Of a stretch of DNA of 53,942 nt, positions 1-8,203 are shown piece after piece. The notes under the pieces were generated by a model. It worked only from the letters and a program-made list of their open reading frames with translations, searched no databases and was not told the origin of the DNA. The stretch comes from Alphaproteobacteria bacterium (GTDB lineage Bacteria; Pseudomonadota; Alphaproteobacteria; ATCC43930; Allostellaceae). Each line of letters opens with the position of its first letter. Within the stretch, counting starts at the first letter, position 1. The stretch covers positions 1-53,942 of the forward strand of contig JADZBA010000378.1 of NCBI GenBank assembly GCA_020852355.1, given 5' to 3'. Made by a program: the position numbers and the translations under genes.

Positions 1-306
1 CTGGCGCTGGTCGCCAACCTCGTGCTGATGGTCATCCTCAGCGGCTACGAGAACTTCGTATCGAAGATCGACGTGCGCGACCATCCCGACCGGCCGGACT
101 GGATGGGCAAGCTCGACTTCGGCGGCCTCAAGCTGAAGCTGATCTCCTCGATCGTCGCGATCTCGTCGATCCAGCTGCTCAAGACCTTCATGAATGTCGA
201 GAAGTCGTCGGACCGCGAGCTCGGCTGGATGATCGCCATCCATGCCCTCTTCATCGTCTCCGGCCTGATCCTCGCCTTCACCGAGAAGCTGTCGGCGAAG
301 AAGTAG
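1..306 (+). CDS. YqhA/UPF0114 family inner-membrane protein, C-terminal part
   Basis: This is the 3' end of a gene that begins before the window. Reading frame 1 is open from the first base, with LALVANLVLMVILSGYENF before the first internal Met, so the Met at base 22 is not the start. About 101 residues are visible. They hold a first hydrophobic helix ending at the GYENFV motif, a second around LKLISSIVAISSIQLL, and a third around IHALFIVSGLILAF, ending in a short basic tail. This is the pattern of the UPF0114/YqhA family, whose molecular function is unknown. The gene converges on ilvE with a 48-bp gap. Family assignment rests on the conserved SGYENF and ISSIQLLKTFMN stretches. Confidence 0.8.
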   Translation: MALVANLVLMVILSGYENFVSKIDVRDHPDRPDWMGKLDFGGLKLKLISSIVAISSIQLLKTFMNVEKSSDRELGWMIAIHALFIVSGLILAFTEKLSAKK

Positions 307-333
307 GCCGGGCGCCGCAGGCGCCGACCTCCC

Positions 334-349
334 CCGACGGCGCCGTCGG
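334..349. terminator. GC palindrome between convergent genes
   Basis: CCGACGGCGCCGTCGG is a perfect 16-bp palindrome in the 48-bp gap between the convergent yqhA-like gene and ilvE. It could act as a bidirectional stop signal. There is no U-tract on either strand, so it is not a classical intrinsic terminator. Confidence 0.3.
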
Positions 350-354
350 CCCCC

Positions 355-1248
355 TCAGCCGAGCATCGGCCTGGGCGTGCCGCGCACCAGGGTCATGTAG
401 TCGTCGTAGAGCACCTGGCTCATGCGGCCCGGCGTGAAGGTGAGGTCGTCGATCTGGCCGACGGGGGTGACCTCGGCGGCGCTGCCGGTGAGGAAGACCT
501 CGGTGGCGTTCTTCAGCTCCGACGGTTCGATGTGGCGCTCGACCACCTCGATCTGCCGGTCGCGCGCCAGGCGCATGACCGTGCGCCGGGTGATGCCGTC
601 GAGGAAGCAGTCGGGCTTGGGCGTATGGAGCTTGCCGTCGATCGCCAGGAACAGGTTGGCGCCGGTCGCCTCGGCCAGCAGGCCGCGATAGTCGAGCATC
701 AGGGCGTCGTGGAAGCCCTCCTTCTCGGCAGCGTGCTTGCTGATCGTGCAGATCATGTAGAGCCCGGCCGCCTTGCTGGCGGTCGGCGCGGTGTCCGGCG
801 CCGGGCGGCGCCACTTCGACACCGTCATCTTGATGCCCTTGGCGCGCGCCTCGGGCGAGAAGTAGGACGGCCACTCCCAGGCGGCGATGGCGAGATGGAT
901 GGTGTTCGCCTGCGCCGACACGCCCATCATCTCGCTGCCGCGCCAGGCGATCGGACGGACATAGCCGTCGGTGATGCCGTGGGCGGCGACCACCGCCCGC
1001 TTTGCCGCCTCGATCTCCGCGACGGAATAGGGGATGGTGAAGTCGAGCAGCGCGGCGGAGCGGTGCAGGCGCTTGGTGTGGGCCTCGCTCTCGAAGATGT
1101 TGCCGCTGTAGACGCGTTCGCCCTCGAACACCGCGCTGGCATAATGCAGTCCGTGGGTCAGCACATGCACCTTGGCATCGCGCCAGGGGATCATCGCGCC
1201 GTCCATCCACATCACGCCGTCGCGGTTGTCGAAGGGAATCATCGCCAT
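355..1248 (-). CDS. ilvE: Branched-chain amino acid aminotransferase
   Basis: This PLP-dependent class IV aminotransferase transfers the amino group between Glu/2-oxoglutarate and the keto acids of Leu, Ile and Val, the last step of their synthesis in the cytoplasm. The Schiff-base lysine falls in TASKAAGLY at about residue 159, matching the position known for E. coli IlvE. The GLHYASAVFEGERVY substrate loop lies near residues 33-48, and EVFLTGSAAEVTPV near the C-terminus is the phosphate-binding region. The ORF track starts at 1263, but AGGAG lies 7 bases before the ATG at 1248 and overlaps the longer start, so I use 1248 (297 aa). The gene is divergent from the marR gene, a neighbourhood I recall as common in alphaproteobacteria. 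Confidence 0.93.
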   Translation of the reverse strand: MAMIPFDNRDGVMWMDGAMIPWRDAKVHVLTHGLHYASAVFEGERVYSGNIFESEAHTKRLHRSAALLDFTIPYSVAEIEAAKRAVVAAHGITDGYVRPIAWRGSEMMGVSAQANTIHLAIAAWEWPSYFSPEARAKGIKMTVSKWRRPAPDTAPTASKAAGLYMICTISKHAAEKEGFHDALMLDYRGLLAEATGANLFLAIDGKLHTPKPDCFLDGITRRTVMRLARDRQIEVVERHIEPSELKNATEVFLTGSAAEVTPVGQIDDLTFTPGRMSQVLYDDYMTLVRGTPRPMLG

Positions 1249-1292
1249 CTGGGGGCTCCTCATGCTCAGATTATGTCGTTTTCGATGAAAGA

Positions 1293-1312
1293 CTCGTAAC
1301 AGTCCGCACGAG
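1293..1312. promoter_or_regulatory. Small dyad in the ilvE/marR divergent gap
   Basis: CTCGT-N10-ACGAG is an inverted repeat in the 74-bp gap between ilvE and the divergent marR-family gene. MarR proteins usually bind dyads in their own promoter, so this is a candidate operator. Five-base arms are short and chance occurrence is quite possible. Confidence 0.25.
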
Positions 1313-1322
1313 ATCCATCAAC

Positions 1323-1820
1323 ATGGCTGACATAAAGGCACCGACCCACCTGCTGTTCCTGCGCGAGGAGGAGCTGCGCCAGGGGATCGAGCTGCTGTAC
1401 TTCGCCTACCGCGACTTCACCGCCGAGCCCGACCAGATGCTCGCCCGCTACGGCTTCGGACGGGCCCACCACCGCGTCATCTACTTCGTCGGCCGCCACC
1501 CCGGGATGACCGTCTCGGAGCTGCTGGGCATCCTGCGCATCACCAAGCAGAGCCTGTCGCGCGTGCTGGGACAGCTCGTGGAGGAGGGCTTCATCGTGCA
1601 GCAGCCGGGCGCCCGCGACCGCAGGCAGCGGCTGCTGACGCTGACCGAGAAGGGCACCCAGCTCGAGCGGCAGCTCTCGCAGAACCAGCGCGACCGCATC
1701 GCCCGCGCCTACCGCCGCGCCGGCGCCGACGCCGTGGAGGGCTTCCGCCGCGTCATGCTGGGCATCGTCAACGAGGCCGACCAGAAGCGCTTCGATCGTT
1801 CCAGGGAGCCGACGCCGTGA
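1323..1820 (+). CDS. MarR-family transcriptional regulator (PetP-like)
   Basis: This is a 165-residue winged-helix DNA-binding protein. The recognition region TVSELLGILRITKQSLSRVLGQLVEEGFI (about residues 61-89) is followed by the wing DRRQRLLTLTEKG, the classic MarR layout. The gene overlaps the following response-regulator gene by 4 bases (GTGA). The order marR-ompR resembles petP-petR of Rhodobacter capsulatus, where both genes were linked to photosynthetic and respiratory growth; orthology here is inferred from order and family only. No clear Shine-Dalgarno sequence precedes the ATG, so the transcript may be nearly leaderless. Ligand and targets are unknown. Confidence 0.85.
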   Translation: MADIKAPTHLLFLREEELRQGIELLYFAYRDFTAEPDQMLARYGFGRAHHRVIYFVGRHPGMTVSELLGILRITKQSLSRVLGQLVEEGFIVQQPGARDRRQRLLTLTEKGTQLERQLSQNQRDRIARAYRRAGADAVEGFRRVMLGIVNEADQKRFDRSREPTP

Positions 1821-2530
1821 CCGGCACCGACATGCCGTCCCCCGAATCCGCCGCCGACGACGCGCCGCATGTGCTCGTGGTCGACGACGACCAGCGGCTG
1901 CGCGCCCTGCTGCGCCGCTACCTCGCCGAGAACGGCTTCCGCGTCACCGCGGCGGCCGACGCCGCCGAGGCGCGCGCGCAGCTCGCCGCCATCGACTTCG
2001 ACGCCCTCGTGCTCGACGTGATGATGCCGGGCGAGAGCGGCCTCGACCTGACGCAGTCGCTGCGCGCGACCAGCGACATGCCGATCCTGCTGCTGACCGC
2101 GATGGGCGAGGCCGCCAACCGCATCGCCGGCCTGGAGCGCGGCGCCGACGACTATCTGCCGAAGCCCTTCGAGCCGCGCGAGCTGGTGCTGCGGCTGCAG
2201 ACCATCCTGCGCCGCCGGCGCAGCGCCGCGGCGCCGGAGCTCGTGCAGTTCGGCCCGTTCCGCTTCGAGCCGCGCCGGGGCGAGCTGCGCCGCGGCCCGG
2301 CGATCGTGCGCCTGACCCAGGCGGAGACCGGGCTGCTGCGCGTGCTGGCCGAGAGCCCGGGCGTCGCCGTCTCCCGCGAGGGGCTGGCCGAGGCAATCGG
2401 CATCCAGGGCAGCGCGCGCACCGTCGACGTGCAGATGACCCGGCTGCGCCGCAAGGTCGAGGCCGACCCGAAATACCCGCGCTACCTCCAGACCGTGCGC
2501 GGCACCGGCTACGTGCTGATCCCGGACTGA
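1817..2530 (+). CDS. OmpR-family response regulator (PetR-like)
   Basis: This is a two-component response regulator of 237 residues. The receiver domain spans about residues 18-130. It has the acidic pocket VVDDDQ (21-26), phospho-acceptor Asp67 in LVLDVMMPG and the conserved Lys116 in YLPKPFEP. The C-terminal winged-helix DNA-binding domain (about 140-235) ends in the typical RTVDVQMTRLRRKVE and RTVRGTGYVLIPD. The GTG start overlaps the stop of the marR gene, and the histidine kinase gene begins 3 bases after its stop, so the three genes very likely form one operon and this protein should take phosphate from that kinase. Confidence 0.92.
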   Translation: MTGTDMPSPESAADDAPHVLVVDDDQRLRALLRRYLAENGFRVTAAADAAEARAQLAAIDFDALVLDVMMPGESGLDLTQSLRATSDMPILLLTAMGEAANRIAGLERGADDYLPKPFEPRELVLRLQTILRRRRSAAAPELVQFGPFRFEPRRGELRRGPAIVRLTQAETGLLRVLAESPGVAVSREGLAEAIGIQGSARTVDVQMTRLRRKVEADPKYPRYLQTVRGTGYVLIPD

Positions 2531-2533
2531 GCG

Positions 2534-3856
2534 ATGGATGCGTCCGCCCTGCGGCGCCGCCTCCTGCCCCGTTCGCTGTTCGGGCGGTCGCTGCTGATCA
2601 TCGTCATGCCGCTGCTGGTGGTGCAGATCGTCTCGACCTGGTTCTTCTACGATCGCCACTGGGACGTCGTCGCCCGCCGCCTCGCCCAGGCGATCGCCGG
2701 CGACGTCGCCGCGGTGGTGGAGATGCACGAGCGGGCGCGCAACGACGTCGAGCGCAACGAGGTGGCGCTGCTGGCGCTGCGCCACATGGACCTGCGCGTC
2801 GACTGGCGGCCGGGGCAGCGGCTGCCGCCGATCGATCGGGCACCGGACGACTTCTTCATCGCCGGCCAGCTCTACGCCGCGCTGCGCGAGCGCGTCGACC
2901 GGCCGGTCGCCATCGATCCGGAGTCGCGCCCGCGCCAAGTCGAGATCCTGGTCGAGCTCGCCGACGGCGTGCTGGAGGTGATGGCGCCGCAGAAGCGGCT
3001 GTTCACCTCGACCGCCTACCTCATCATCCTGTGGACGATCGGCTCCTCGCTCGTCCTGTTCGCGGTCGCGTCGCTCTTCATGCGCAACCAGGTGAAACCG
3101 ATCCGCCGGCTCGCCGCCGCCGCCGAGAGCTTCGGCAAGGGCCGCGACGTCCCCGGATTCAAGCCCGAAGGAGCGACCGAGGTGCGCCAGGCCGCCGCCG
3201 CCTTCCTGGTGATGCGTGAGCGCATCCAGCGCCAGATCGCCCAGCGCACCACCATGCTGGCTGGTGTCTCGCACGACCTGCGCACGCCGCTGACGCGCAT
3301 GAAGCTCGGGCTGGCGCTGCTGCCGCAGAGCGCCGACACCGCCGATCTGCAGGGCGACATCACCGAGATGGAGCGGATGATCCAGGGCTACCTGGACTTC
3401 ACCCGCGGCGCCGGCGACGAGACGCCGGTCGACACCGACCTCGGCCATCTGCTCGAGGAGGTGGCGGCGGGCGCCCGGCGCGACGGCGTCGAGATCGCGC
3501 TGGCCACCCAGGGCGCGATGGTGCTGCCGGTCCGCCCCAACGCCCTGAAGCGCTGCATCGGCAACCTCGCCGCCAACGCCGCGCGGCACGGCAAGCGGGT
3601 GTGGATCGGGGCGATCCGCCGCGGCCGCTCGATCGACATCGTCGTCGACGACGACGGCCCCGGCGTGCCCGAGGCGGAGCGCGAGAACGTGTTCCGGCCC
3701 TTCTACCGCGTCGACCAGTCGCGCAACCCGGCGACCGGCGGGGTCGGCCTCGGCCTCACCATCGCCCGCGACGTCGCCCGCGGCCATGGCGGCGACCTCC
3801 TGCTCGAGACCTCGCCCCAGGGCGGCCTGCGCGCCCGTGTCACCTTGCCGCTGTGA
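2534..3856 (+). CDS. EnvZ-like sensor histidine kinase
   Basis: This is a membrane sensor kinase of 440 residues. A transmembrane helix at about 15-38 is followed by a periplasmic segment to about 159, a second helix (160-183) and a HAMP linker (184-236). The H-box AGVSHDLRTPLTRMK puts the phosphorylated His at about 247. The ATPase domain shows the N-box LAANAARHGKR, G1 DDDGPGVP, the F-box FRPFYRVDQSR and G2 GGVGLGLTI. It follows the response regulator gene by 3 bases and should be its partner. The periplasmic part is about 120 residues, as in EnvZ-type proteins, and gives no clue to the signal. Confidence 0.92.
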   Translation: MDASALRRRLLPRSLFGRSLLIIVMPLLVVQIVSTWFFYDRHWDVVARRLAQAIAGDVAAVVEMHERARNDVERNEVALLALRHMDLRVDWRPGQRLPPIDRAPDDFFIAGQLYAALRERVDRPVAIDPESRPRQVEILVELADGVLEVMAPQKRLFTSTAYLIILWTIGSSLVLFAVASLFMRNQVKPIRRLAAAAESFGKGRDVPGFKPEGATEVRQAAAAFLVMRERIQRQIAQRTTMLAGVSHDLRTPLTRMKLGLALLPQSADTADLQGDITEMERMIQGYLDFTRGAGDETPVDTDLGHLLEEVAAGARRDGVEIALATQGAMVLPVRPNALKRCIGNLAANAARHGKRVWIGAIRRGRSIDIVVDDDGPGVPEAERENVFRPFYRVDQSRNPATGGVGLGLTIARDVARGHGGDLLLETSPQGGLRARVTLPL

Positions 3857-3881
3857 GCCGCGCGGGGCAGAAGGGGCAGCG

Positions 3882-5108
3882 ATGAGTGCCGCGCCCGATC
3901 CGACCCCTGCCACCGCACCGGCCGACCGTCCGGCGCGGCGGCTGGACGGGCTGCTGCAGCCGCTCGGCACCGAGCGCTTCTTCGCCGAAGGGTTCGGCCG
4001 GCGCACCCTGCACCTCCAGGGGACCGCGGCCCGCGTCGCCGACGTCATGACGCTGGCCGAGCTGAACCGGCTGCTCAACATGACGACGGTGTGGACGCCG
4101 CGCACCCTGCAGATCGTCATCGACCGCAGGGCCGTCGTCGCCGAGGAGTATTGCCGGCCGGCGCGCGACACCGAAGGGCTGCGCCCGGTGCCCGCCCTGG
4201 TGACCGAATGGCTGCGCCGCGGCGCCAGCCTGGTGCTGAACAACATCAGCGAGCTCAACGACGGCATGGCCGAGATCGCCGCCGGGCTGCGGGCCGCGAC
4301 CGGGGCCGGCGTGCAGGCCAACCTCTACTTCTCGCGCCGGGGCCGCCAGGCCTTCGCGCCGCACTACGACACGCACGAGGTCTTCGCCCTGCACTGCCAC
4401 GGCGAGAAGCGCTGGCGGATCTTCGCCAACCGCGCCGACGCGCCGACGCAGCGCAGCCAGGCCGTCGACCGCGATCTCGGGCACAAGCGCCCGGAGGGCG
4501 AGAGGATGCACGAGGTCACGCTGCGCCCGGGCGACCTCCTGTACCTGCCGCGCGGCCAGTTCCACGACGCGCTGGCGTCGAGCGAGGCGACGATCCATGT
4601 CAGCTTCGCCGTCTCGATGCCGATCGGCGTCGACCTGCTGCGCTTCCTCGCCGACGAGGGCGTGCTCGACGGCGCCCTGCGCCGCGACCTGCCGCGGGGG
4701 CTCGCCCCCGACGCCCTCGCCGCGGCGGCCGGCCGCGTCGGGGAGCGCCTCGGCGCCATGACGCGCGACCCGCGCTTCCTCGACGCCCTGCGCCGCCATC
4801 TGCTGGCACGCGCACCGGCCTTCGATCGCTACGATCTGGCGGCGGCCCTCGCCGCCCCGGTGCGCTACCGTCCCGCGCGCGACGGCGGCACCACCCTGCG
4901 CCGCGAGGGCGACGGGCTGGTCGCCGAAGGGCGCTTCGGCCGCCGACCGATCCCGCCGCGGCTGCACCCGGTCGTGCAGTGGGCGGCCGCCCGCCAAGCG
5001 CCCTTCGCCCGCGACGATGTCGCGGGCGCGTTTCCCGGCCTCACCGACCCGCAGGTCGACCAGGCGATCGAGAGTCTCCTGAACCTGGCCGTCGTCGAGC
5101 TCGCCTGA
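3882..5108 (+). CDS. JmjC/cupin (cupin_4) 2-oxoglutarate-Fe(II) oxygenase
   Basis: This is a 408-residue protein of the bacterial JmjC/cupin_4 group, which includes the ribosomal-protein hydroxylase YcfD/RoxA. Iron ligands are visible as HYD (H161, D163) and the later His in LPRGQFHDAL (about H228). The stretch EVFALHCHGEKRWRIF is the typical core strand pair, and the C-terminal 120 residues form a winged-helix-like tail ending in LTDPQVDQAIESLLNLAVVEL. The ORF track opens at 3786 inside the kinase gene; the ATG at 3882, preceded by GGGGCAG, avoids that overlap and is chosen. It lies 25 bp after the histidine kinase and may be co-transcribed with it. The substrate is unknown; ribosomal protein hydroxylation is an inference from the family. 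Confidence 0.8.
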   Translation: MSAAPDPTPATAPADRPARRLDGLLQPLGTERFFAEGFGRRTLHLQGTAARVADVMTLAELNRLLNMTTVWTPRTLQIVIDRRAVVAEEYCRPARDTEGLRPVPALVTEWLRRGASLVLNNISELNDGMAEIAAGLRAATGAGVQANLYFSRRGRQAFAPHYDTHEVFALHCHGEKRWRIFANRADAPTQRSQAVDRDLGHKRPEGERMHEVTLRPGDLLYLPRGQFHDALASSEATIHVSFAVSMPIGVDLLRFLADEGVLDGALRRDLPRGLAPDALAAAAGRVGERLGAMTRDPRFLDALRRHLLARAPAFDRYDLAAALAAPVRYRPARDGGTTLRREGDGLVAEGRFGRRPIPPRLHPVVQWAAARQAPFARDDVAGAFPGLTDPQVDQAIESLLNLAVVELA

Positions 5109-5122
5109 CCGGCCGGTCCGGT

Positions 5123-5962
5123 TCAGCGACCGCTGCCCCCGCGCTCCTCCGGCAGCGACAGCAGCACGCCGTCGCGCTGCGCCTTGAGGCGCGTCGCCTC
5201 GGCGGCGAGGCGGCGATAGGAGCGGATGCCGAGCGGGATCAGGGCGATGTAGACGAGGCCCAGGACCACCAGGGTCAGCCACGGCTCGCTGACGCCGCCC
5301 GCCGCCAGGACGCCGACGCCGAGCAGCGCGAGCGGCACCTGCGACTGCGGCACCCGCAGCTTCTTGAAGGCGTAGGTCGGGATGCTGCTGATCATCATCG
5401 CCGCGACCGCGATCAGCCACACCGCGTTGACCAGCGGATGGGCGAAGAAGGCGCCGGGGAACTGCTGCGCCAGGATCATCGGCAGGATGGCGAGGCCGGC
5501 GCCGGCCGGCGCCGGCACGCCGCTGAAGAAGTTGTAGGCCCAGGGCGGCAGGTCGGGATCGTTGAGGCGGGCGTTGAAGCGAGCGAGACGGAGCGCGCAG
5601 CAGGTGACGTAGACCAGCGCGACGATCCAGCCGAGGCCGCCGATGCCCTTCAGCGCGAACTGGTGCACCAGCACCCCGGGGGCGACGCCGAAGGCGATCA
5701 CGTCGGACAGCGAATCGAGCTGCGCGCCGAAGCCCGACGTACCGCCGATCAGCCGGGCGATGCGCCCGTCCAGCCCGTCGAGCACGGCGGCCAGCACGAC
5801 CATGCCGATCGCGAGATCCCAGCGCCCTTCCAGGCCGAAGCGCAGCGCGGTCATCCCGGCGGCCAGCGCCAGCACCGTCAGCACGTTGGGGATCAGCCGG
5901 TTGATCGGCAGCGCGCGCAGCCGGCCCGAGGAACGGCGGCGCAGGCGATGGCGGATCTTCAT
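5123..5962 (-). CDS. pssA: CDP-diacylglycerol-serine O-phosphatidyltransferase
   Basis: This is a membrane enzyme that makes phosphatidylserine from CDP-diacylglycerol and serine. The CDP-alcohol phosphatidyltransferase signature DGx2ARx8Gx3Dx3D is complete in [19 protein letters not shown] followed by AQLDSLSD. The 279-residue protein has multiple hydrophobic helices (for example [17 protein letters not shown] and [20 protein letters not shown]), as expected for the type II PssA family. Its ATG overlaps the psd stop (ATGA at 5959-5962), so it is translated right after psd, the next enzyme in phosphatidylethanolamine synthesis. The end converges on the cupin gene with a 14-bp gap. Confidence 0.93.
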   Translation of the reverse strand: MKIRHRLRRRSSGRLRALPINRLIPNVLTVLALAAGMTALRFGLEGRWDLAIGMVVLAAVLDGLDGRIARLIGGTSGFGAQLDSLSDVIAFGVAPGVLVHQFALKGIGGLGWIVALVYVTCCALRLARFNARLNDPDLPPWAYNFFSGVPAPAGAGLAILPMILAQQFPGAFFAHPLVNAVWLIAVAAMMISSIPTYAFKKLRVPQSQVPLALLGVGVLAAGGVSEPWLTLVVLGLVYIALIPLGIRSYRRLAAEATRLKAQRDGVLLSLPEERGGSGR

Positions 5963-6645
5963 CGGAGCACTCCTCTGCGGGGCGGCTCGTCGGCCGCGAG
6001 ATCGGCGATCACCGTCTCGCCGCCGACCGACCGCTGGCCTTCGACGACCAGAGGCGCCGCGCCGTCGGGCAGGTAGACGTCGACCCGGCTGCCGAACCGG
6101 ATCATCCCGAAACGCTCGCCGGTGGCCAGGCGTTCACCCGCGCGCGTCCAGCACTTGATGCGCCGCGCCACCAGGCCGGCGATCTGCACGACCGCGAGGT
6201 CGCGGCCGTCGTCGGTGGTGAGCGCGAGACCCATGCGCTCGTTCTCGACGCTCGCCTTGTCCAGCGAGGCGTTGAGGAACTTGCCCGGGCGGTAGGCGAC
6301 ATGCCGGACCGTGGCGGCGATCGGCATGCGGTTCACATGCACGTCGAAGACGTCCATGAAGATGCTGACCCGCGGCCGCGGCAGCTCGCCGAGGCCGAGC
6401 TCCGGCGGCGGCACGCCCGGCTCGACGAGCTGGACCACGCCGTCGGCCGGGCTGACGACCAGCCCCGCGCGATCCGGCACGACGCGCGCCGGGTCGCGGA
6501 AGAAATAGGCGCACCACGCGGTCAGCAGCAGGCCGAGCCAGCCGAGCGGCTGCCACAGTAACGCCAGCCCCGCCGCGACGACGGCGAACAAGGCGACGAA
6601 GGGCCAGCCTTCGCGGTGGATCGGGGCGATGTGGCGCGGGCGCAT
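5959..6645 (-). CDS. psd: Phosphatidylserine decarboxylase proenzyme (short PSD-A type)
   Basis: This pyruvoyl enzyme decarboxylates phosphatidylserine to phosphatidylethanolamine at the inner membrane. The self-cleavage site is seen near the C-terminus in [16 protein letters not shown], where the Ser of FGS becomes the pyruvoyl group. The length of 228 residues fits the short Psd class. The N-terminus has a membrane-anchoring hydrophobic stretch ([18 protein letters not shown]) followed by AYFFRDPAR, and [13 protein letters not shown] is the usual conserved block. It lies upstream of pssA with a 4-bp overlap, giving a two-gene phospholipid operon. Confidence 0.94.
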   Translation of the reverse strand: MRPRHIAPIHREGWPFVALFAVVAAGLALLWQPLGWLGLLLTAWCAYFFRDPARVVPDRAGLVVSPADGVVQLVEPGVPPPELGLGELPRPRVSIFMDVFDVHVNRMPIAATVRHVAYRPGKFLNASLDKASVENERMGLALTTDDGRDLAVVQIAGLVARRIKCWTRAGERLATGERFGMIRFGSRVDVYLPDGAAPLVVEGQRSVGGETVIADLAADEPPRRGVLR

Positions 6646-6754
6646 GCGGCTGGGCGTCTCGCTGTTCGGCGGGCGATCCTACGCGCAACCGGCCGCGAAA
6701 TCAGCGCCGGCGATGCGTCGCGTGCGCTGTTCGGGCCGGCCGGTGCGAGAACGC

Positions 6755-7312
6755 CTATCCCGCTTCCAGCTCGGTGTCCCAGTACAGGAAGTCGCGCCAG
6801 CTCTGGTGCAGATAGTTGGGCGGGAAGGACCGGCCGTGCTCCTGGAGCTGGTGCGTCGTCGGCTGGAGCGGGCGCACGCGCGGCCACATGCCGGCCTCGC
6901 GCGGCAGGCGGCTGCCCTTCAGCAGGTTGCAGCCGGCGCAGGCGGTGACGACGTTCTCCCACGTCGTCCGGCCGCCGCGCGAGCGCGGCTGGACATGATC
7001 GAAGGTCAGCTCGTGGGTCGGGAACGGCCCGCCGCAGTACTGGCAGTGGAAGCGGTCGCGCAGGAAGACGTTGAAGCGGGTGAAGGCCGGGCGGCGCTCC
7101 GTCGCCACGAACTCCTTCAGCGCGATGACGCTGGGCAGGCGCATCTCGAAGCTGGGGGAGCGGATCACCCGGTCGTATTCCGAGACGATGTTGACGCGAC
7201 CGAGGAACACCGCCTTGACCGCGTCCTGCCAGGACCAGAGCGAAAGCGGGAAATAGCTGAGCGGGCGGAAATCCGCGTTCAGCACCAGCGCTGGGCTCGC
7301 CTCGAGCGACAC
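6755..7312 (-). CDS. HNH endonuclease family protein
   Basis: This is a 185-residue protein with an HNH nuclease fold. A treble-clef pair CQYCGG is followed by the catalytic/metal segment LTFDHVQPRSRGG, then WENVVTACAGCNLLKG, giving H-N-H with a second CxxC pair. The N-terminal part (ALVLNADFRPLSYFPLSLW) is typical of a chromosomal HNH family common in proteobacteria, not of homing or phage enzymes. The start is GTG. Nothing around it suggests a restriction system or mobile element, and its biological role is not established. Confidence 0.85.
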   Translation of the reverse strand: MSLEASPALVLNADFRPLSYFPLSLWSWQDAVKAVFLGRVNIVSEYDRVIRSPSFEMRLPSVIALKEFVATERRPAFTRFNVFLRDRFHCQYCGGPFPTHELTFDHVQPRSRGGRTTWENVVTACAGCNLLKGSRLPREAGMWPRVRPLQPTTHQLQEHGRSFPPNYLHQSWRDFLYWDTELEAG

Positions 7313-7417
7313 GGGTCGGTTGCCCTTCCTGTCGGGCCCCTGCGGCTGTCCGCCGCGACCCGGCGCCCCTTAGCACGAAAACGGTTACGGACTGATAACG
7401 GATGCGCCCTTCCGGCA

Positions 7418-7427
7418 CAACATGTTG
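7418..7427. promoter_or_regulatory. CAACATGTTG palindrome upstream of the HNH gene
   Basis: This perfect 10-bp palindrome lies in the 161-bp gap between the hydrolase and HNH genes, in a locally less GC-rich stretch (GTTACGGACTGATAACGG nearby). It could be part of an operator or promoter for the HNH gene. A 10-bp palindrome can occur by chance, so this is only a candidate. Confidence 0.2.
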
Positions 7428-7473
7428 ATAAAGATGGGGCCTCGCCGCCGAAAAATCGAGTCCGCCGCCGCCG

Positions 7474-8127
7474 TCAGGGCGCGAAGGCATCCTGCAGGAA
7501 GGCCGTCGCAAGGCGCAGCCCGGCCTCGTCGATCGAGTGGCCGACGCCCGGCCGGCGCTCGGTCGCGACGGCGACGCCGACGGCGTCCAGCGCGGCGGCG
7601 GCCGTCGCCATCGCCTGGAACGGCACCACCGGATCGGCGTCGCCATGGACCAGCAGGACCGGCGGGCGCGAACGCACCTCCTCCGCCAGGCGCTCGCCGG
7701 CGAGCAGCGCGCCCGAGAACCCGACCACCCCCGCTGCGGCGCGCCCGCGCCTGGGCGCCACGTGCAGCGACATCATGGTGCCCTGGGAGAAGCCGACGAA
7801 GGCGAGCCGGTCGTCGCCCAGGCCGTGCCGTGCGAGGAGGTCGTCGACATAGGCGTCCAGCAGCGGCGCCGCCGCCTGGACGCCGGCCAGCATCATCGCC
7901 GGGCTGCGGTCCTGGAGGCTGAACCACTGGTAGCCGTAGGGTGCCATGTCGCAGGGAAAGGGAGCGTTGGGGGCGGCGAACGCGGCGTGCGGCAGCGCCT
8001 GGGCGAGGTACGGCGCCAGGCCGATCAGGTCGTCGCCGTCGGCGCCCAGCCCGTGCAGCAGCAGCACGATCTCGCGCGCGGGGCCGCCGGCGGCCGGATC
8101 CCTGGTCGGTCCCGAAAGCTCCATCAT
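7474..8127 (-). CDS. Alpha/beta hydrolase of the phospholipase/carboxylesterase family
   Basis: This is a 217-residue serine hydrolase related to bacterial carboxylesterases and acyl-protein thioesterases. The oxyanion block LLLHGLGADGDDL is at 22-34. The nucleophile elbow GFSQGT puts the catalytic Ser at about 114, HGDADPVVP supplies the Asp (about 165), and GVGHSID supplies the His (about 197), so the triad is complete. There is no signal peptide, so it should act in the cytoplasm. It is divergent from gluQ with a 76-bp gap. The exact substrate cannot be told from sequence. Confidence 0.87.
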   Translation of the reverse strand: MMELSGPTRDPAAGGPAREIVLLLHGLGADGDDLIGLAPYLAQALPHAAFAAPNAPFPCDMAPYGYQWFSLQDRSPAMMLAGVQAAAPLLDAYVDDLLARHGLGDDRLAFVGFSQGTMMSLHVAPRRGRAAAGVVGFSGALLAGERLAEEVRSRPPVLLVHGDADPVVPFQAMATAAAALDAVGVAVATERRPGVGHSIDEAGLRLATAFLQDAFAP

Positions 8128-8203
8128 CGCCGGCCGTCCCTCTGCTAGATTGCCGCCCGCTCCGGACGGCGAACCTACCTAGCGAAAAAACACCCGAGCC
8201 GCC

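Noticed and set aside
1709-4321. 870-aa minus-strand ORF opposite the two-component genes
   Set aside because: Shadow of the marR, response regulator, kinase and cupin genes; no recognisable motif.
6755-7312. HNH gene as part of a restriction or defence island
   Set aside because: No methyltransferase, specificity subunit, integrase or other defence gene is near; the protein resembles a chromosomal HNH family and sits among housekeeping genes.
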